Assembly: GCA_047628385.1 (NCBI GenBank)
Contig: JBLHVH010000059.1
Span: 1-16,054 of the forward strand
Direction: 5' to 3'
DNA length: 16,054 bases
Source of the DNA: PZPK01 sp047628385
Lineage (GTDB): Bacteria; Pseudomonadota; Gammaproteobacteria; Pseudomonadales; Oleiphilaceae
Shown: positions 7,345 through 14,965 of the stretch, piece after piece
Position numbering within the stretch: position 1 is the stretch's first letter
How the letters are laid out: each line of letters opens with the position of its first letter
Program-made: the position numbers and the translations under genes
The notes under the pieces: generated by a model
The model's input: only the letters and a program-made list of their open reading frames with translations
What the model was told of the DNA's origin: nothing
Database searches by the model: none

Positions 7345-8826
7345 CTAGCCTCTAGTAAGTTCTGCTTGTGATTTATGCACAGTTTGAGAAAGTACTGACG
7401 CTGCCAGTAATTGATCTTGCTGCTTTAACTTTTGTTGCGCATCTCGAAAAGCGGTACGCACACCCTCTTCAATAACGGGGTGGTAAAATGGCATTTCGAG
7501 TATTTTAGCCACCGTTAACTGCTGCTGAACCGCCCATGATAACAAATGTCCAATATGCTCAGCTGAAGGGCCAAACATTTCAGCACCTAATAGTGTGCCC
7601 GTATTTTGGTCAGCAAACACTTTCAGCAAGCCTTGGTTTTTGCCCATCACCCGGCTGCGACCCTGACCTTCAAAACTGACTTCACCCACGACATAAGCTT
7701 GCCCATATTTAGCCTCTATCTGAGGTAAACGAAGCCCTAGTTGAGCAATTTGTGGTTCAGTAAACACAACACCCAATGGCGCTCGTCGATGGCCTGCTGT
7801 TACCTTTGGAAAAGTAGCGGCATTCGCGCCCGCTATTTTTCCTTCGTCTGCGGCTTCGTGCAAAATAGGTAAGTCATTATTCGCATCGCCTGCGATAAAA
7901 ATGTGAGAATCTTGTTCGCGCATCACGGTTTGCATACTTGAACCATCATACACAGGCACGCCTTTGTCATTCAGCACCAGCGAGGTATTCTCAAGCCCTA
8001 AGCCATAAATATTAGGCTTTCGGCCTGTTGCCGCTAAAAGGTATTCATAAACGGCAGTTACCGACTCACCCGCTTCATTGGTATAGATAATTTCAACCCC
8101 GCCAGCCACTTCCTTAACACGCTCTAAGCTTGCATTAAGCTGCAGGTCAAACTCATTCTGAAATGTCTTTTTGGCATATCGTTTGATCTCTGGGTCAGAT
8201 AAACCACCCACTGAGTCACTTCGGCCAATTACCGTTACCTTTACGTCTAAACGGCTTAATGCCTGTCCCAATTCAAGCCCAATCACTCCTGGCCCCGACA
8301 CAAATACTGACTTAGGTAAATCTTGCCATTCAAAAACATCATCATTAACAATCAGGCGATCACCTGCACCCGATAATAAGTTTGGAATAAATGGGCTTGA
8401 CCCGGTTGCAATCACAATTTTATCGGCGGTTAACTCAGTGTGATCATCAATCACCAAGGTATGATCATTCTTAAACGTAACAAAGCCTCGTATACGATGA
8501 TCCGGATTAAAGCTTTCGACTGACTCCACCACAAAACCGACAAAACGATCTCGTTCACGCCTAACACGATCCATGACAGCTTTCCCATCAACCTCTACAT
8601 TGCTTACTCTCACACCAAATTGATCGGTATGGCGAGCATGATGAGCGGATTCAGCAGCAGCAATTAATAATTTACTCGGCATACATCCCACCCGCGCACA
8701 CGTTGTACCATAAGGGCCACCTTCAATTAGTGCGATACTATTTGTATGCGCAAGTGCTGCACGATAGGCGCCCATTCCTGCGGTGCCCGTACCGATAATT
8801 GCTACTTCAACATGTCGTTTATTCAT
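7345..8826 (-). CDS. Dihydrolipoyl dehydrogenase-like flavoprotein disulfide reductase
   Basis: A 493-residue class I pyridine nucleotide-disulfide oxidoreductase, the usual length for dihydrolipoyl dehydrogenase. The FAD dinucleotide fold is VAIIGTGTAGMGA (residues 8-20). The redox-active disulfide is CARVGC (Cys43-Cys48). ATGSSPFIP marks the second FAD contact. The NAD fold is SGPGVIGLELGQAL. IFIAGDANN is the third FAD motif. The C-terminal interface domain carries HPVIEE, the His-Glu pair that acts as acid/base. The enzyme would pass electrons between NAD(P)H and a dithiol. No E1/E2 or glycine-cleavage genes are near, and the residues around the first Cys (TTCARVGC) differ from the usual GGVCLNVGC. 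The partner may thus be a different thiol, such as the adjacent glutaredoxin. It starts 66 bases after the glutaredoxin stop and is closely followed by nrtS. Confidence 0.9.
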   Translation of the reverse strand: MNKRHVEVAIIGTGTAGMGAYRAALAHTNSIALIEGGPYGTTCARVGCMPSKLLIAAAESAHHARHTDQFGVRVSNVEVDGKAVMDRVRRERDRFVGFVVESVESFNPDHRIRGFVTFKNDHTLVIDDHTELTADKIVIATGSSPFIPNLLSGAGDRLIVNDDVFEWQDLPKSVFVSGPGVIGLELGQALSRLDVKVTVIGRSDSVGGLSDPEIKRYAKKTFQNEFDLQLNASLERVKEVAGGVEIIYTNEAGESVTAVYEYLLAATGRKPNIYGLGLENTSLVLNDKGVPVYDGSSMQTVMREQDSHIFIAGDANNDLPILHEAADEGKIAGANAATFPKVTAGHRRAPLGVVFTEPQIAQLGLRLPQIEAKYGQAYVVGEVSFEGQGRSRVMGKNQGLLKVFADQNTGTLLGAEMFGPSAEHIGHLLSWAVQQQLTVAKILEMPFYHPVIEEGVRTAFRDAQQKLKQQDQLLAASVLSQTVHKSQAELTRG

Positions 8827-8892
8827 TGCTTTGTCTCTGCTCGGGTTAAGTGGTTCTGTTCAGTACTAATCTTTTAGCTGTTAACTTATTTG

Positions 8893-9204
8893 TTATGCAG
8901 CTGCCTTCAATGCGGCATCATGACCCTTTAAATACTGAATAATATCTCTAGACTCATACAACCATTGAATCGTTCCATTTTCAGCTTCAATTTTTAGGCA
9001 CGGCACTTGAGGTTTTCCACCGCCCTGAATTAACTCTTTTCGATATTCAGGCTCTTTCAAAATATCTCTTTGTTCAATTTTCAGCCCACCCATATACTTA
9101 ATGGCTTCACGGGTGATTCCGCAGAACGGACATGATTGAAAATGGTACAACGCTAAGTTTTTGATCGATTGACTGTTTGTCGTATTGATTGATTGCTTGT
9201 TCAT
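8893..9204 (-). CDS. Glutaredoxin
   Basis: A 103-residue thiol oxidoreductase with a glutaredoxin/GST-N fold. The active site is SCPFCG (Cys25, Cys28), followed by an IKYMGGLKIEQRDI strand. QVPCLKI supplies the cis-proline, and GTIQWLYESRDIIQYLKGH is the glutathione-binding C-terminal part. The second of two adjacent ATGs (9204) is chosen because GGAG lies 5 bases before it. The first (9207) would leave only 2 bases. A Ser/Asn/Gln-rich lead of about 15 residues precedes the domain. A third cysteine after the cis-proline (VPC) could take part in redox cycling. It is the first gene of the minus-strand array and is transcribed away from the AraC-type regulator. Confidence 0.88.
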   Translation of the reverse strand: MNKQSINTTNSQSIKNLALYHFQSCPFCGITREAIKYMGGLKIEQRDILKEPEYRKELIQGGGKPQVPCLKIEAENGTIQWLYESRDIIQYLKGHDAALKAAA

Positions 9205-9365
9205 CATGACTCCATTAATTTGTGGTGATTGCTATCTAGTTGATGAACGCTATTATCAAACGATTCAATAAAACAAAATATGATACTATCAAGCCAATTA
9301 TTGTCATTTTGACGTGTTTAGACTGAAAACTAACTAATTCGAGGCAACTTATTTTGAGACAAAAA
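9205..9365. promoter_or_regulatory. Divergent promoter region between glutaredoxin operon and AraC-type regulator
   Basis: About 160 AT-rich bases separate two divergent starts, so both promoters must lie here. A short dyad, TGATA-C-TATCA, sits at 9281-9291. TTGTCA at 9301 could be a -35 box for the regulator, but no matching -10 is clear. GAGG at 9341 precedes a TTG (9354) that could be an alternative start for the regulator. Confidence 0.45.
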
Positions 9366-10289
9366 ATGGATGCTTTAGCAGATGTATTAAAAACCATTCG
9401 ATTACGCGCTAGCACGTATTTCTGTCGTGACTTTAATACCCGCTGGGGTATGGATATTGCGCATAGTAATAGCGGTTCATTCCACATTATTGTAGAAGGC
9501 GAATGTTGGGTGAAAGTTCAAAATAGAGACGAACCCATTCATATGGTTGCGGGGGATATTGTCGCCTTTCCTACTGGTGGTGCGCATTGGATAAGCGACC
9601 GACCTGAGACTAAACGCATATGTGGTGAAGAAGTCGCCAAACAAATCATAAATGGCGAAAATCCTTTTAACGATGGCACTAATACAGCCGCTACTCAAAC
9701 CTTGCTGTGTGGTGCGTTTGAATATGACTCTTCTATCTCACATCCATTTTTGCGCGACTTACCCTGCTTTATTCATATACAAACCAGCCAAAGCCAAGGT
9801 TTAACCTGGCTTAAAGAACTTGTTTCGGTATTATCCAGAGAATCAAAGCACCCAAGCCCTGGGTCGAGCGTCATCATTGACCGCTTAACAGAAGTACTTT
9901 TCATTCAAATACTTCGCCTTTATGTGCAACGAGAACACGAAAAATTGGATTATATGAGCGCGTTGAGTGATGCAAAAATTGGTCCCGCACTCAACCTAAT
10001 TCATGCCGAAGAACATGCTGATTGGTCGGTTGAAAAGTTAGCAAATGAAGCCGCATTATCACGAAGCGCTTTTACTGAGCGCTTTATTAAACATGTCGGC
10101 GAGTCGCCTAAAACTTATCTGATCAATTGGCGAATGCAAAAGGCAAAGTCAAAGCTAGAAAGCTCAGACATCAATATGTATGACATAGCTGAATCAGCGG
10201 GTTATTCATCGGAAGCGGCTTTTAGCAAAGCGTTTAAACAGTATTTTAACCTCACACCGGGGTCTTTTAGAAAGCGTCTAGTGGCGTAA
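9366..10289 (+). CDS. AraC-family regulator with N-terminal cupin domain
   Basis: A 307-residue transcription factor. Residues about 10-180 form the cupin_6 ligand domain (FHIIVEGECWVKV, HMVAGDIVAFPTGGAHWISD, LLCGAFEYD, HPFLRDLP). Residues about 205-303 hold the two AraC helix-turn-helix units (WSVEKLANEAALSRSAFTER; IAESAGYSSEAAFSKAFKQY), and the tail is LTPGSFRKRL. The ATG at 9366 gives the usual start MDALADVL. A TTG at 9354 with GAGG 9 bases upstream would add four residues and cannot be excluded. It faces the glutaredoxin array head to head, so it probably senses a small molecule and controls that operon and itself. A hairpin follows at 10312. Confidence 0.9.
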   Translation: MDALADVLKTIRLRASTYFCRDFNTRWGMDIAHSNSGSFHIIVEGECWVKVQNRDEPIHMVAGDIVAFPTGGAHWISDRPETKRICGEEVAKQIINGENPFNDGTNTAATQTLLCGAFEYDSSISHPFLRDLPCFIHIQTSQSQGLTWLKELVSVLSRESKHPSPGSSVIIDRLTEVLFIQILRLYVQREHEKLDYMSALSDAKIGPALNLIHAEEHADWSVEKLANEAALSRSAFTERFIKHVGESPKTYLINWRMQKAKSKLESSDINMYDIAESAGYSSEAAFSKAFKQYFNLTPGSFRKRLVA

Positions 10290-10311
10290 ACGTCTGTGTA
10301 TCAGTAGCGAG

Positions 10312-10339
10312 CATTCCGGTGAGCTTTTCAACCGGAATG
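10312..10339. terminator. Convergent hairpin after the AraC-type gene
   Basis: CATTCCGGT (10312-10320) and ACCGGAATG (10331-10339) form a perfect 9-bp stem with a 10-base loop. It lies between two convergent genes, 22 bases past the AraC-type stop and 29 before the stop of the cupin gene. Neither side has a clear T-run, so its strength as a terminator is uncertain. Confidence 0.5.
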
Positions 10340-10368
10340 GCCTTATTGGGTGAACCTCGCATACTTAC

Positions 10369-11025
10369 TCACTCAATAACCGGTAAATGTCCTGTTTTTA
10401 CCAGAATAACAGTTTCTTGCTCGACAAAAGGATGATGCTTACTTAAATGCGGGCTACGTACCCATGTATGCACTGGGTACCGACCATGCTCATCACAAAA
10501 CTCACCCGATAAAACCAATACTTCTTCACCACCAAAGTGTCGGTGCGCCTGAAAAACCTCTTTCGCAGGCCATTTAACTAACGCCACATGTTCGTGCTCG
10601 AATTCATGAAGCGGCATCACTTGCAAACCACCAATACCTTGCCGCCATGGCGCCGTATTCGTATTAATACGAACAAACTGGTCATCGCGTTCGTTAAACT
10701 GATTTAGCTTCACAAAAATTGTACACCCTTCTTTACTGAAGGGTGTATGACTACTGCCAGGTGGATTTCGAATATACGTTCCCGCGCCATAGTCACCTGC
10801 CTCGTCAGAAAAAACACCCGCTAAAACAAATATTTCTTCGCCCATAGGATGAGGATGAGCAGTAAAACTTGCACCCTTTTGATACTTAACAATACTGGTG
10901 ACATGTCCGGGTTCATCTGCAGAGCGCGCAAGTGGCTTTCGAAGCACGCCAGCAGAAGGGCTATCCATCCAGTCCATCTTTGCTGCTTCAATGACTACTT
11001 GTTTATGAAAGTCTAAATTCAACAT
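10369..11025 (-). CDS. Double-cupin protein (ChrR-type cupin)
   Basis: A 218-residue cytosolic protein made of two cupin units. The first has AHPHPMGEEIFVLAG (His57, His59, Glu63/64) and a distal His93 in PGSSHTPF. The second repeats it as AHRHFGGEEVLVLSG with SPHLSKHHPF. These His/Glu sets fit a bound metal such as zinc, iron or manganese. The sequence is closest to the ChrR cupin family, whose founding member has an anti-sigma domain. No anti-sigma helix is present here and no sigma-factor gene is near, so it is more likely an enzyme or a ligand-binding protein. It lies 50 bases after the SDR gene on the same strand and probably shares its promoter. GGAG lies 10 bases before the ATG, which is rather far. 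Confidence 0.82.
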   Translation of the reverse strand: MLNLDFHKQVVIEAAKMDWMDSPSAGVLRKPLARSADEPGHVTSIVKYQKGASFTAHPHPMGEEIFVLAGVFSDEAGDYGAGTYIRNPPGSSHTPFSKEGCTIFVKLNQFNERDDQFVRINTNTAPWRQGIGGLQVMPLHEFEHEHVALVKWPAKEVFQAHRHFGGEEVLVLSGEFCDEHGRYPVHTWVRSPHLSKHHPFVEQETVILVKTGHLPVIE

Positions 11026-11075
11026 ATATCGTTCGCTCCAACGCTATTTCTATTTTACTCTATAACACAAATTAA

Positions 11076-11849
11076 TTAGTTCCGACCAGCCATCACGCCA
11101 CCATCAACATCCCAAATAGCTCCGGTCACCCAACTGGCTTTATCTGACAATAAGAACACAATAGTTTCAGCAATTTCAACCGCTTGCCCCACGCGGCCTA
11201 TAGGATGAAAGTCATTAAAACCTTCAAGTGCTGCACCGACTTCAGCCGGATCAATAAATGACTCATAAATGGGTGTTTTCACCACAGCCGGAGAAACAGC
11301 ATTGACTCTAACACCTTGTTCAGCTAATTCCATTGCCATGTGCTGTGTTAACGCGTGCAACCCTGCTTTCGCCATCGAGTAAGCTGACGAAGGCGTCGCT
11401 TTAATAGCTTGCTTGCCCCACATTGACCCGATATTTACAATACTGCCACCGCTGGCATTGTCTCTAGACATATTTCTCGCCACTGCTTGAGAAATTTGAA
11501 ATATCGCTTTGTTCAAACCCATATAAATTTCATAGTCATCAACGGTATGTTCAATAAATGGTTTAGGGCTAAAATAACCAGCCGCATTCACCAGATAACC
11601 CACCTGAGTAGAGTCATCATTTATGAAGTCCAATAAGGTCTGAATACCCTCTGGTCGATACAGGTCTGCGGTAATCGAAGATGCTTTACCGATAGATCCT
11701 AATTCATTGTTTGCCTTCTCAAGCTTAGCTTGGTTTCGACCGACAATAACTACTTCAATACCTTGTGCAGCTAAAAGCTTTGCACTTTCTAGCCCCATAC
11801 CACTTGAACCACCAACGACTAATGCAATACCTGTATGATTAAAACTCAT
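11076..11849 (-). CDS. Short-chain dehydrogenase/reductase (SDR)
   Basis: A 257-residue classical SDR. The ATG at 11849 (MSFNHTGIALVV) is chosen because GGAG sits 7 bases before it. The frame runs on to 11915, but those 22 residues overlap the shared promoter and are not SDR-like. The cofactor motif is VVGGSSGMG (residues 11-19), with Gly in place of the usual Thr at the start of TGxxxGxG. NAAG is at 88-91. The catalytic set is Ser142, Tyr157 and Lys161 (YSMAK). The C-terminal part has RVNAVSPAVVKTPI and WVTGAIWDVDGGVM. Arg38 near the end of the second strand suggests NADP(H). It would reduce or oxidise a carbonyl/alcohol substrate that is not identified. It is divergent from the HxlR regulator. 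Confidence 0.9.
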   Translation of the reverse strand: MSFNHTGIALVVGGSSGMGLESAKLLAAQGIEVVIVGRNQAKLEKANNELGSIGKASSITADLYRPEGIQTLLDFINDDSTQVGYLVNAAGYFSPKPFIEHTVDDYEIYMGLNKAIFQISQAVARNMSRDNASGGSIVNIGSMWGKQAIKATPSSAYSMAKAGLHALTQHMAMELAEQGVRVNAVSPAVVKTPIYESFIDPAEVGAALEGFNDFHPIGRVGQAVEIAETIVFLLSDKASWVTGAIWDVDGGVMAGRN

Positions 11850-11945
11850 TTTCATTCTCCGACATATACGTTCTAAATTAGTTTTATAGGTTTGTTTTCT
11901 GCTACTTGATGTCATAATCTTAGGTAATCGCGAAGCCTAAAAAAA

Positions 11946-11982
11946 GTAGGCACAATTTGGTTGGGTAGGTACAAAGTGGTAC
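11946..11982. promoter_or_regulatory. Candidate HxlR operator with direct and inverted repeats
   Basis: GTAGGCACAA (11946-11955) recurs as GTAGGTACAA (11965-11974), exactly 19 bases apart, about two helical turns. The second copy runs into GTAC-AAAGTG-GTAC (11969-11982), an inverted arrangement. The block lies 7 bases before the HxlR-type ATG, where a bound repressor would block that gene and could affect the SDR promoter. HxlR regulators commonly bind such short dyads upstream of themselves. Binding here is inference. Confidence 0.5.
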
Positions 11983-11988
11983 ATCTTT

Positions 11989-12330
11989 ATGAAATCATTA
12001 GAAAATAAAATTTCAAGAAAATCATCACCAGAAAAGTCGGCGCGCATGGTTGAAACCATTTATGGGTGCAAATGGTCGCTTACGGTTTACCAATTATTAG
12101 ACCAAGGCATTAATCGCCCTGGTGAAATGGTCAGAAATGTTGAAGGTTTAAGTACCAAAGTACTCAATGCCTGTTTAAAGAAAAATACCGACTTTGGTAT
12201 TGTTGAACGAACAGCCTTTAATGAAGTTCCGCCTAGAGTTGAATATAAAGTCACCCCATTTGGCACCAAGTTTATTCGAATATTAGATGAACTAGATAAG
12301 CTTCAAGATGAGATCAACGAAGACTTTTAA
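11989..12330 (+). CDS. HxlR-family winged-helix transcriptional regulator
   Basis: A 113-residue DNA-binding protein. The family core is present: ETIYGCKWSLTVYQLLDQG (helices 1-2), RPGEMVRNVEGLSTKVLNACLK (recognition helix), FGIVERTAFNEVPPRVEYKV with the P-x-x-VEY wing, and TPFGTKFIRILDELDKL for dimerisation. The usual GGKW is GCKW here. Cys27, together with Cys62 in the recognition region, could sense thiol-reactive compounds as in YodB/HypR-type members, although the positions are not the same. The ATG has no good Shine-Dalgarno site and lies just after the repeat cluster. It is divergent from the SDR-cupin pair and is the likely regulator of both. Confidence 0.88.
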   Translation: MKSLENKISRKSSPEKSARMVETIYGCKWSLTVYQLLDQGINRPGEMVRNVEGLSTKVLNACLKKNTDFGIVERTAFNEVPPRVEYKVTPFGTKFIRILDELDKLQDEINEDF

Positions 12331-12810
12331 CAATCATAGGTAACTAGATTGTTAGTCTAAGCATCTCTTTTTTACACTCTCGCACGCACAATATATTGAT
12401 CGCTTTACCTGCAGATCAACGCTCTCATGCATATAGGGTTGGTCACTCAACGACCTTGCGTAACTCAGGATATTTCAGCTAGCTTGAACGTTGAGATAAC
12501 TAACGGAAGTGAGCATTAGCGAATAGTTTCAGGTGTCGTTGATTTGGTTCGCTTCCAACCTAAGCGTGTATTACTGTAATTCGTTTATCCCACCTAAAGT
12601 AGAATAAGTAGAGCGTCTAAATTTCTTAATTTTACTCTGACCCTAATTTTAATTTTTTCTCAAACTCTTCATGAGACAGAATCGCTAATGAGTAAGCCTA
12701 CCTTACAACGACTCAAACAACTGAATGAACAGTAGTCAGCGACAACTTTGGCGCGAATGTGAGTATTGCAGAAAATTCAAAAGTTGAAACATTAGAAGTT
12801 CTTAAAGGAA
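12331..12810. other. Gene-free stretch with coding relics
   Basis: No intact gene is seen in these ~480 bases. Position 12626-12643 reads TTAATTTTACTCTGACCC. From memory, this motif (complement GGGTCAGAGTAAAATTAA) often flanks small transposase genes in gammaproteobacteria; this is unverified. The left part (12360-12600) reads in no frame for long. Confidence 0.4.
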
Positions 12811-12830
12811 AATACCCACTAATTTATTAG
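12688..12830 (+). pseudogene. Short coding relic of unknown origin
   Basis: An ATG at 12688 gives MSKPTLQRLKQLNEQ and a TAG. One base-shift later the strand reads SDNFGANVSIAENSKVETLE and then VLKGKYPLIY before a TAG at 12828-12830. Both pieces have protein-like composition, and the second ends inside the following hairpin. There is no ribosome site before the ATG. The family is not recognised. It could be chance. Confidence 0.3.
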
Positions 12831-12839
12831 AGGGTATTC
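12811..12839. terminator. Bidirectional terminator
   Basis: AATACCC (12811-12817) pairs with GGGTATT (12833-12839), and inside it TAAT pairs with ATTA. On the minus strand TTTTCCTTT follows the stem, 25 bases past the stop of the large secreted protein gene. On the plus strand CTTTTATAAAA follows. Confidence 0.65.
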
Positions 12840-12864
12840 TTTTATAAAAAACAACTGGCAATGA

Positions 12865-14559
12865 TTAATATGACCAAACCATACTATTGAACGTTGAAAG
12901 TTCTAATTGCACTAAAGCTCCGTGCGTTAAAACAGCGTATACAATATCCGGATTTTTAGGGTCAATCATCATTCCCCCCATATTAATACTGTTTCCATTG
13001 CCAAGTGAACCGTTCATATTAACGCTTCTACGAATACCATAAGCTGATTTGAAAATCGGATCGTCCATATCTTTTACATCGGCCTTAATAGGTTCTCGTG
13101 TACCAACGCCTAGCTCAACGAAGGCATGAGCACCTGCATCATTACCTGTCGCCATGACAAAACCACGACCATCTTTTTCCATGTAAACCATTCTTGTATA
13201 GCCTATACCGCTGTAGGTTCCATTTTCAAAAGTCTCTAATGCCCGAAAGCCATCTTCAAGAGCGAACGAGTACATATCGCCTTTTGATACACCCAAAACC
13301 ATAGGGCCATTCTCTGGGTCATCATGATAGAGCATACCTTTGACAGGGAACTGTATGAATTTACCCTCACCAATCTTTGTATATGCCGGTGCCTTTTTCT
13401 GCTTTCCACCAGGATTATGGCCTTTGGCATTACCCCAAACAGAGATGGGTGTACAAGTTTTAGCATCGGCACTAATTCTCAAGATCCCATCACCGGCGCG
13501 TACATCATGCATAGAGAGATAGAATTCATCTTTTGGTCCCATAGCAAAAGCTAATGCCATTATATCTACACTGTCTTGCTTCGGATACTTGCCATTAGGT
13601 CGATAACATTGCCCATATTTTTCATCAGCTTTTGCCGAAAACTTTTTATTTTGTGCTTTCCAAACCAGTGAGCGAGCGCCGGTATCTGGATCAATTTTAA
13701 TAATTTCAGTTCGCTTACTGCTAGACTCGCCTGTACCACCCGCCAGCAAGTAGATCATGCCGTCGCTACCCCACTTCATTATAGACGGACCAGTAAGAGG
13801 CTGTTTACCATGGTTCTTTTTGATTCCATCTGACAAGTAGCCTGAACCAAATTTTTTCATGCCACGTCGCTTATCAGGGTAGAGGCCTGAGACTACGCGT
13901 CTATCTTTTGTATCGATATTCCAGGCAACAATAGTCCCTGTACTTTGATAATTTGGATTAGTCCATCTGATCACTGAGAAAAACTCACGGGTCTCTGGCC
14001 GAAAAATTCCACCTGTCCACCTTGTCGCACCTTTCTGTTTTCTCCAAGCATCAAATTTTGGTCCCTTACCATACTTTACAGCCCATTTAGTTTTCATCTG
14101 CTTGTTTGGATTAGCGCAGTTAACAATCCCTTCCTCAGGATCAGTATTTTTATCATTGGGATTTAGATACTTATGACCTGTGCCCGTTACACGACAACGA
14201 CAATCGACCTCAAGATTTGTTTGAAAAAGTACGTGCTCCGTATAGGCACCACAACCATAATTGTAATAAGGGCTTTCTTCGTTAGTAGTTGAACGAATAC
14301 ATTGCGCCTTACCATTGTCTAACCTTTTATCTTGTCTACAACTTGAACCAAAGTCACACTGTTCGAGTGGGGTTCTAGGATCTGACTTAAGCGCTACAAA
14401 GCTATTATTATAGAGTGTTGTACCACCTGAAGACCCAGGATAAACACAGCGAGTAGGCTCTGATTTTGGAGAAGAGTTGGCAAAAGCATTATTAACAAAA
14501 AGAACCAGAAAGATGACTAAAATAACACCTAAAGAGTTCTTTTTTTTGAATTTATTCAT
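12865..14559 (-). CDS. Secreted cysteine-containing protein of unknown function
   Basis: A 564-residue protein with a clear Sec signal peptide: a basic start (MNKFKKKN), hydrophobic residues 10-22, and cleavage likely after AFA (residue 27). It is not a lipoprotein. The mature protein has ten cysteines, eight of them in the first ~155 residues (including DFGSSC, YGCGAY and DCRCRV), so an N-terminal disulfide-rich domain is likely. The remainder is rich in Gly/Lys and strand-like repeats (GPSIMKWGSDGMIYLLAGG, KRTEIIKIDPDTG, MALAFAMGPKDEFYLSMHD, GDGILRISADAKTC, GMMIDPKNPDIVYAVLTHG). These look like beta-propeller blades, but I do not recognise a named family. The ribosome site is excellent (AAGGA, 6 bases from the ATG). 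It is flanked by a terminator and a 160-base gap, so it is monocistronic. A surface or extracellular role is inferred only from export. Confidence 0.85.
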   Translation of the reverse strand: MNKFKKKNSLGVILVIFLVLFVNNAFANSSPKSEPTRCVYPGSSGGTTLYNNSFVALKSDPRTPLEQCDFGSSCRQDKRLDNGKAQCIRSTTNEESPYYNYGCGAYTEHVLFQTNLEVDCRCRVTGTGHKYLNPNDKNTDPEEGIVNCANPNKQMKTKWAVKYGKGPKFDAWRKQKGATRWTGGIFRPETREFFSVIRWTNPNYQSTGTIVAWNIDTKDRRVVSGLYPDKRRGMKKFGSGYLSDGIKKNHGKQPLTGPSIMKWGSDGMIYLLAGGTGESSSKRTEIIKIDPDTGARSLVWKAQNKKFSAKADEKYGQCYRPNGKYPKQDSVDIMALAFAMGPKDEFYLSMHDVRAGDGILRISADAKTCTPISVWGNAKGHNPGGKQKKAPAYTKIGEGKFIQFPVKGMLYHDDPENGPMVLGVSKGDMYSFALEDGFRALETFENGTYSGIGYTRMVYMEKDGRGFVMATGNDAGAHAFVELGVGTREPIKADVKDMDDPIFKSAYGIRRSVNMNGSLGNGNSINMGGMMIDPKNPDIVYAVLTHGALVQLELSTFNSMVWSY

Positions 14560-14722
14560 TTTTAATCCTTTTTTATTTCTTAAATTTCAATCTGCAATTA
14601 ATAACTAACCGCAAGGATAAATCATTAAATATAGCCGGGTACTTTCAATATAGGCATATTTATAAGATGGTGTTTAATAGTAAGTACAAATAAGTTATAA
14701 ATCAAAAGCTGTCCATCTTTTT

Positions 14723-14965
14723 TTACAAGTTTAAAGGCTCTAAATAATAACCATAGCTTGTGATACCATTAGTAAGAAGTGTAAGTCTTGATCTTGCCAC
14801 GCTTACCTTCCGCTTAGCGAATTTTGAAGCGATGGCAGCTAATTTCTTGAGTACAAATTTATCGTTATAGGTATTAAACTTAATGTCAGCTTTTAGCAAA
14901 GAGTTGCGGACACATACAAAAGGTATCACTTTTTTACTTTCGCCATCAGATTCCCACCAACTCAA
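14723..14965 (-). CDS. Possible small protein or 3' fragment
   Basis: An 80-codon open frame that begins at a TTG with no ribosome site. An in-frame TAG lies seven codons upstream. The product is basic in its second half (IASKFAKRKVSVARSRLTLL) and ends SYGYYLEPLNL. No domain, signal or membrane segment is recognised. The region just upstream is coding-like in other frames (14946-15195), so this may be the 3' end of a decayed gene rather than a free-standing one. Confidence 0.3.
   Translation of the reverse strand: MSWWESDGESKKVIPFVCVRNSLLKADIKFNTYNDKFVLKKLAAIASKFAKRKVSVARSRLTLLTNGITSYGYYLEPLNL

Noticed and set aside
8171..8443. Plus-strand open frame inside the flavoprotein gene
   Set aside because: It lies wholly within a conserved enzyme on the other strand and has no recognisable domain.
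9477..9698. Minus-strand open frame inside the AraC-type gene
   Set aside because: Antisense shadow of the cupin domain coding sequence.
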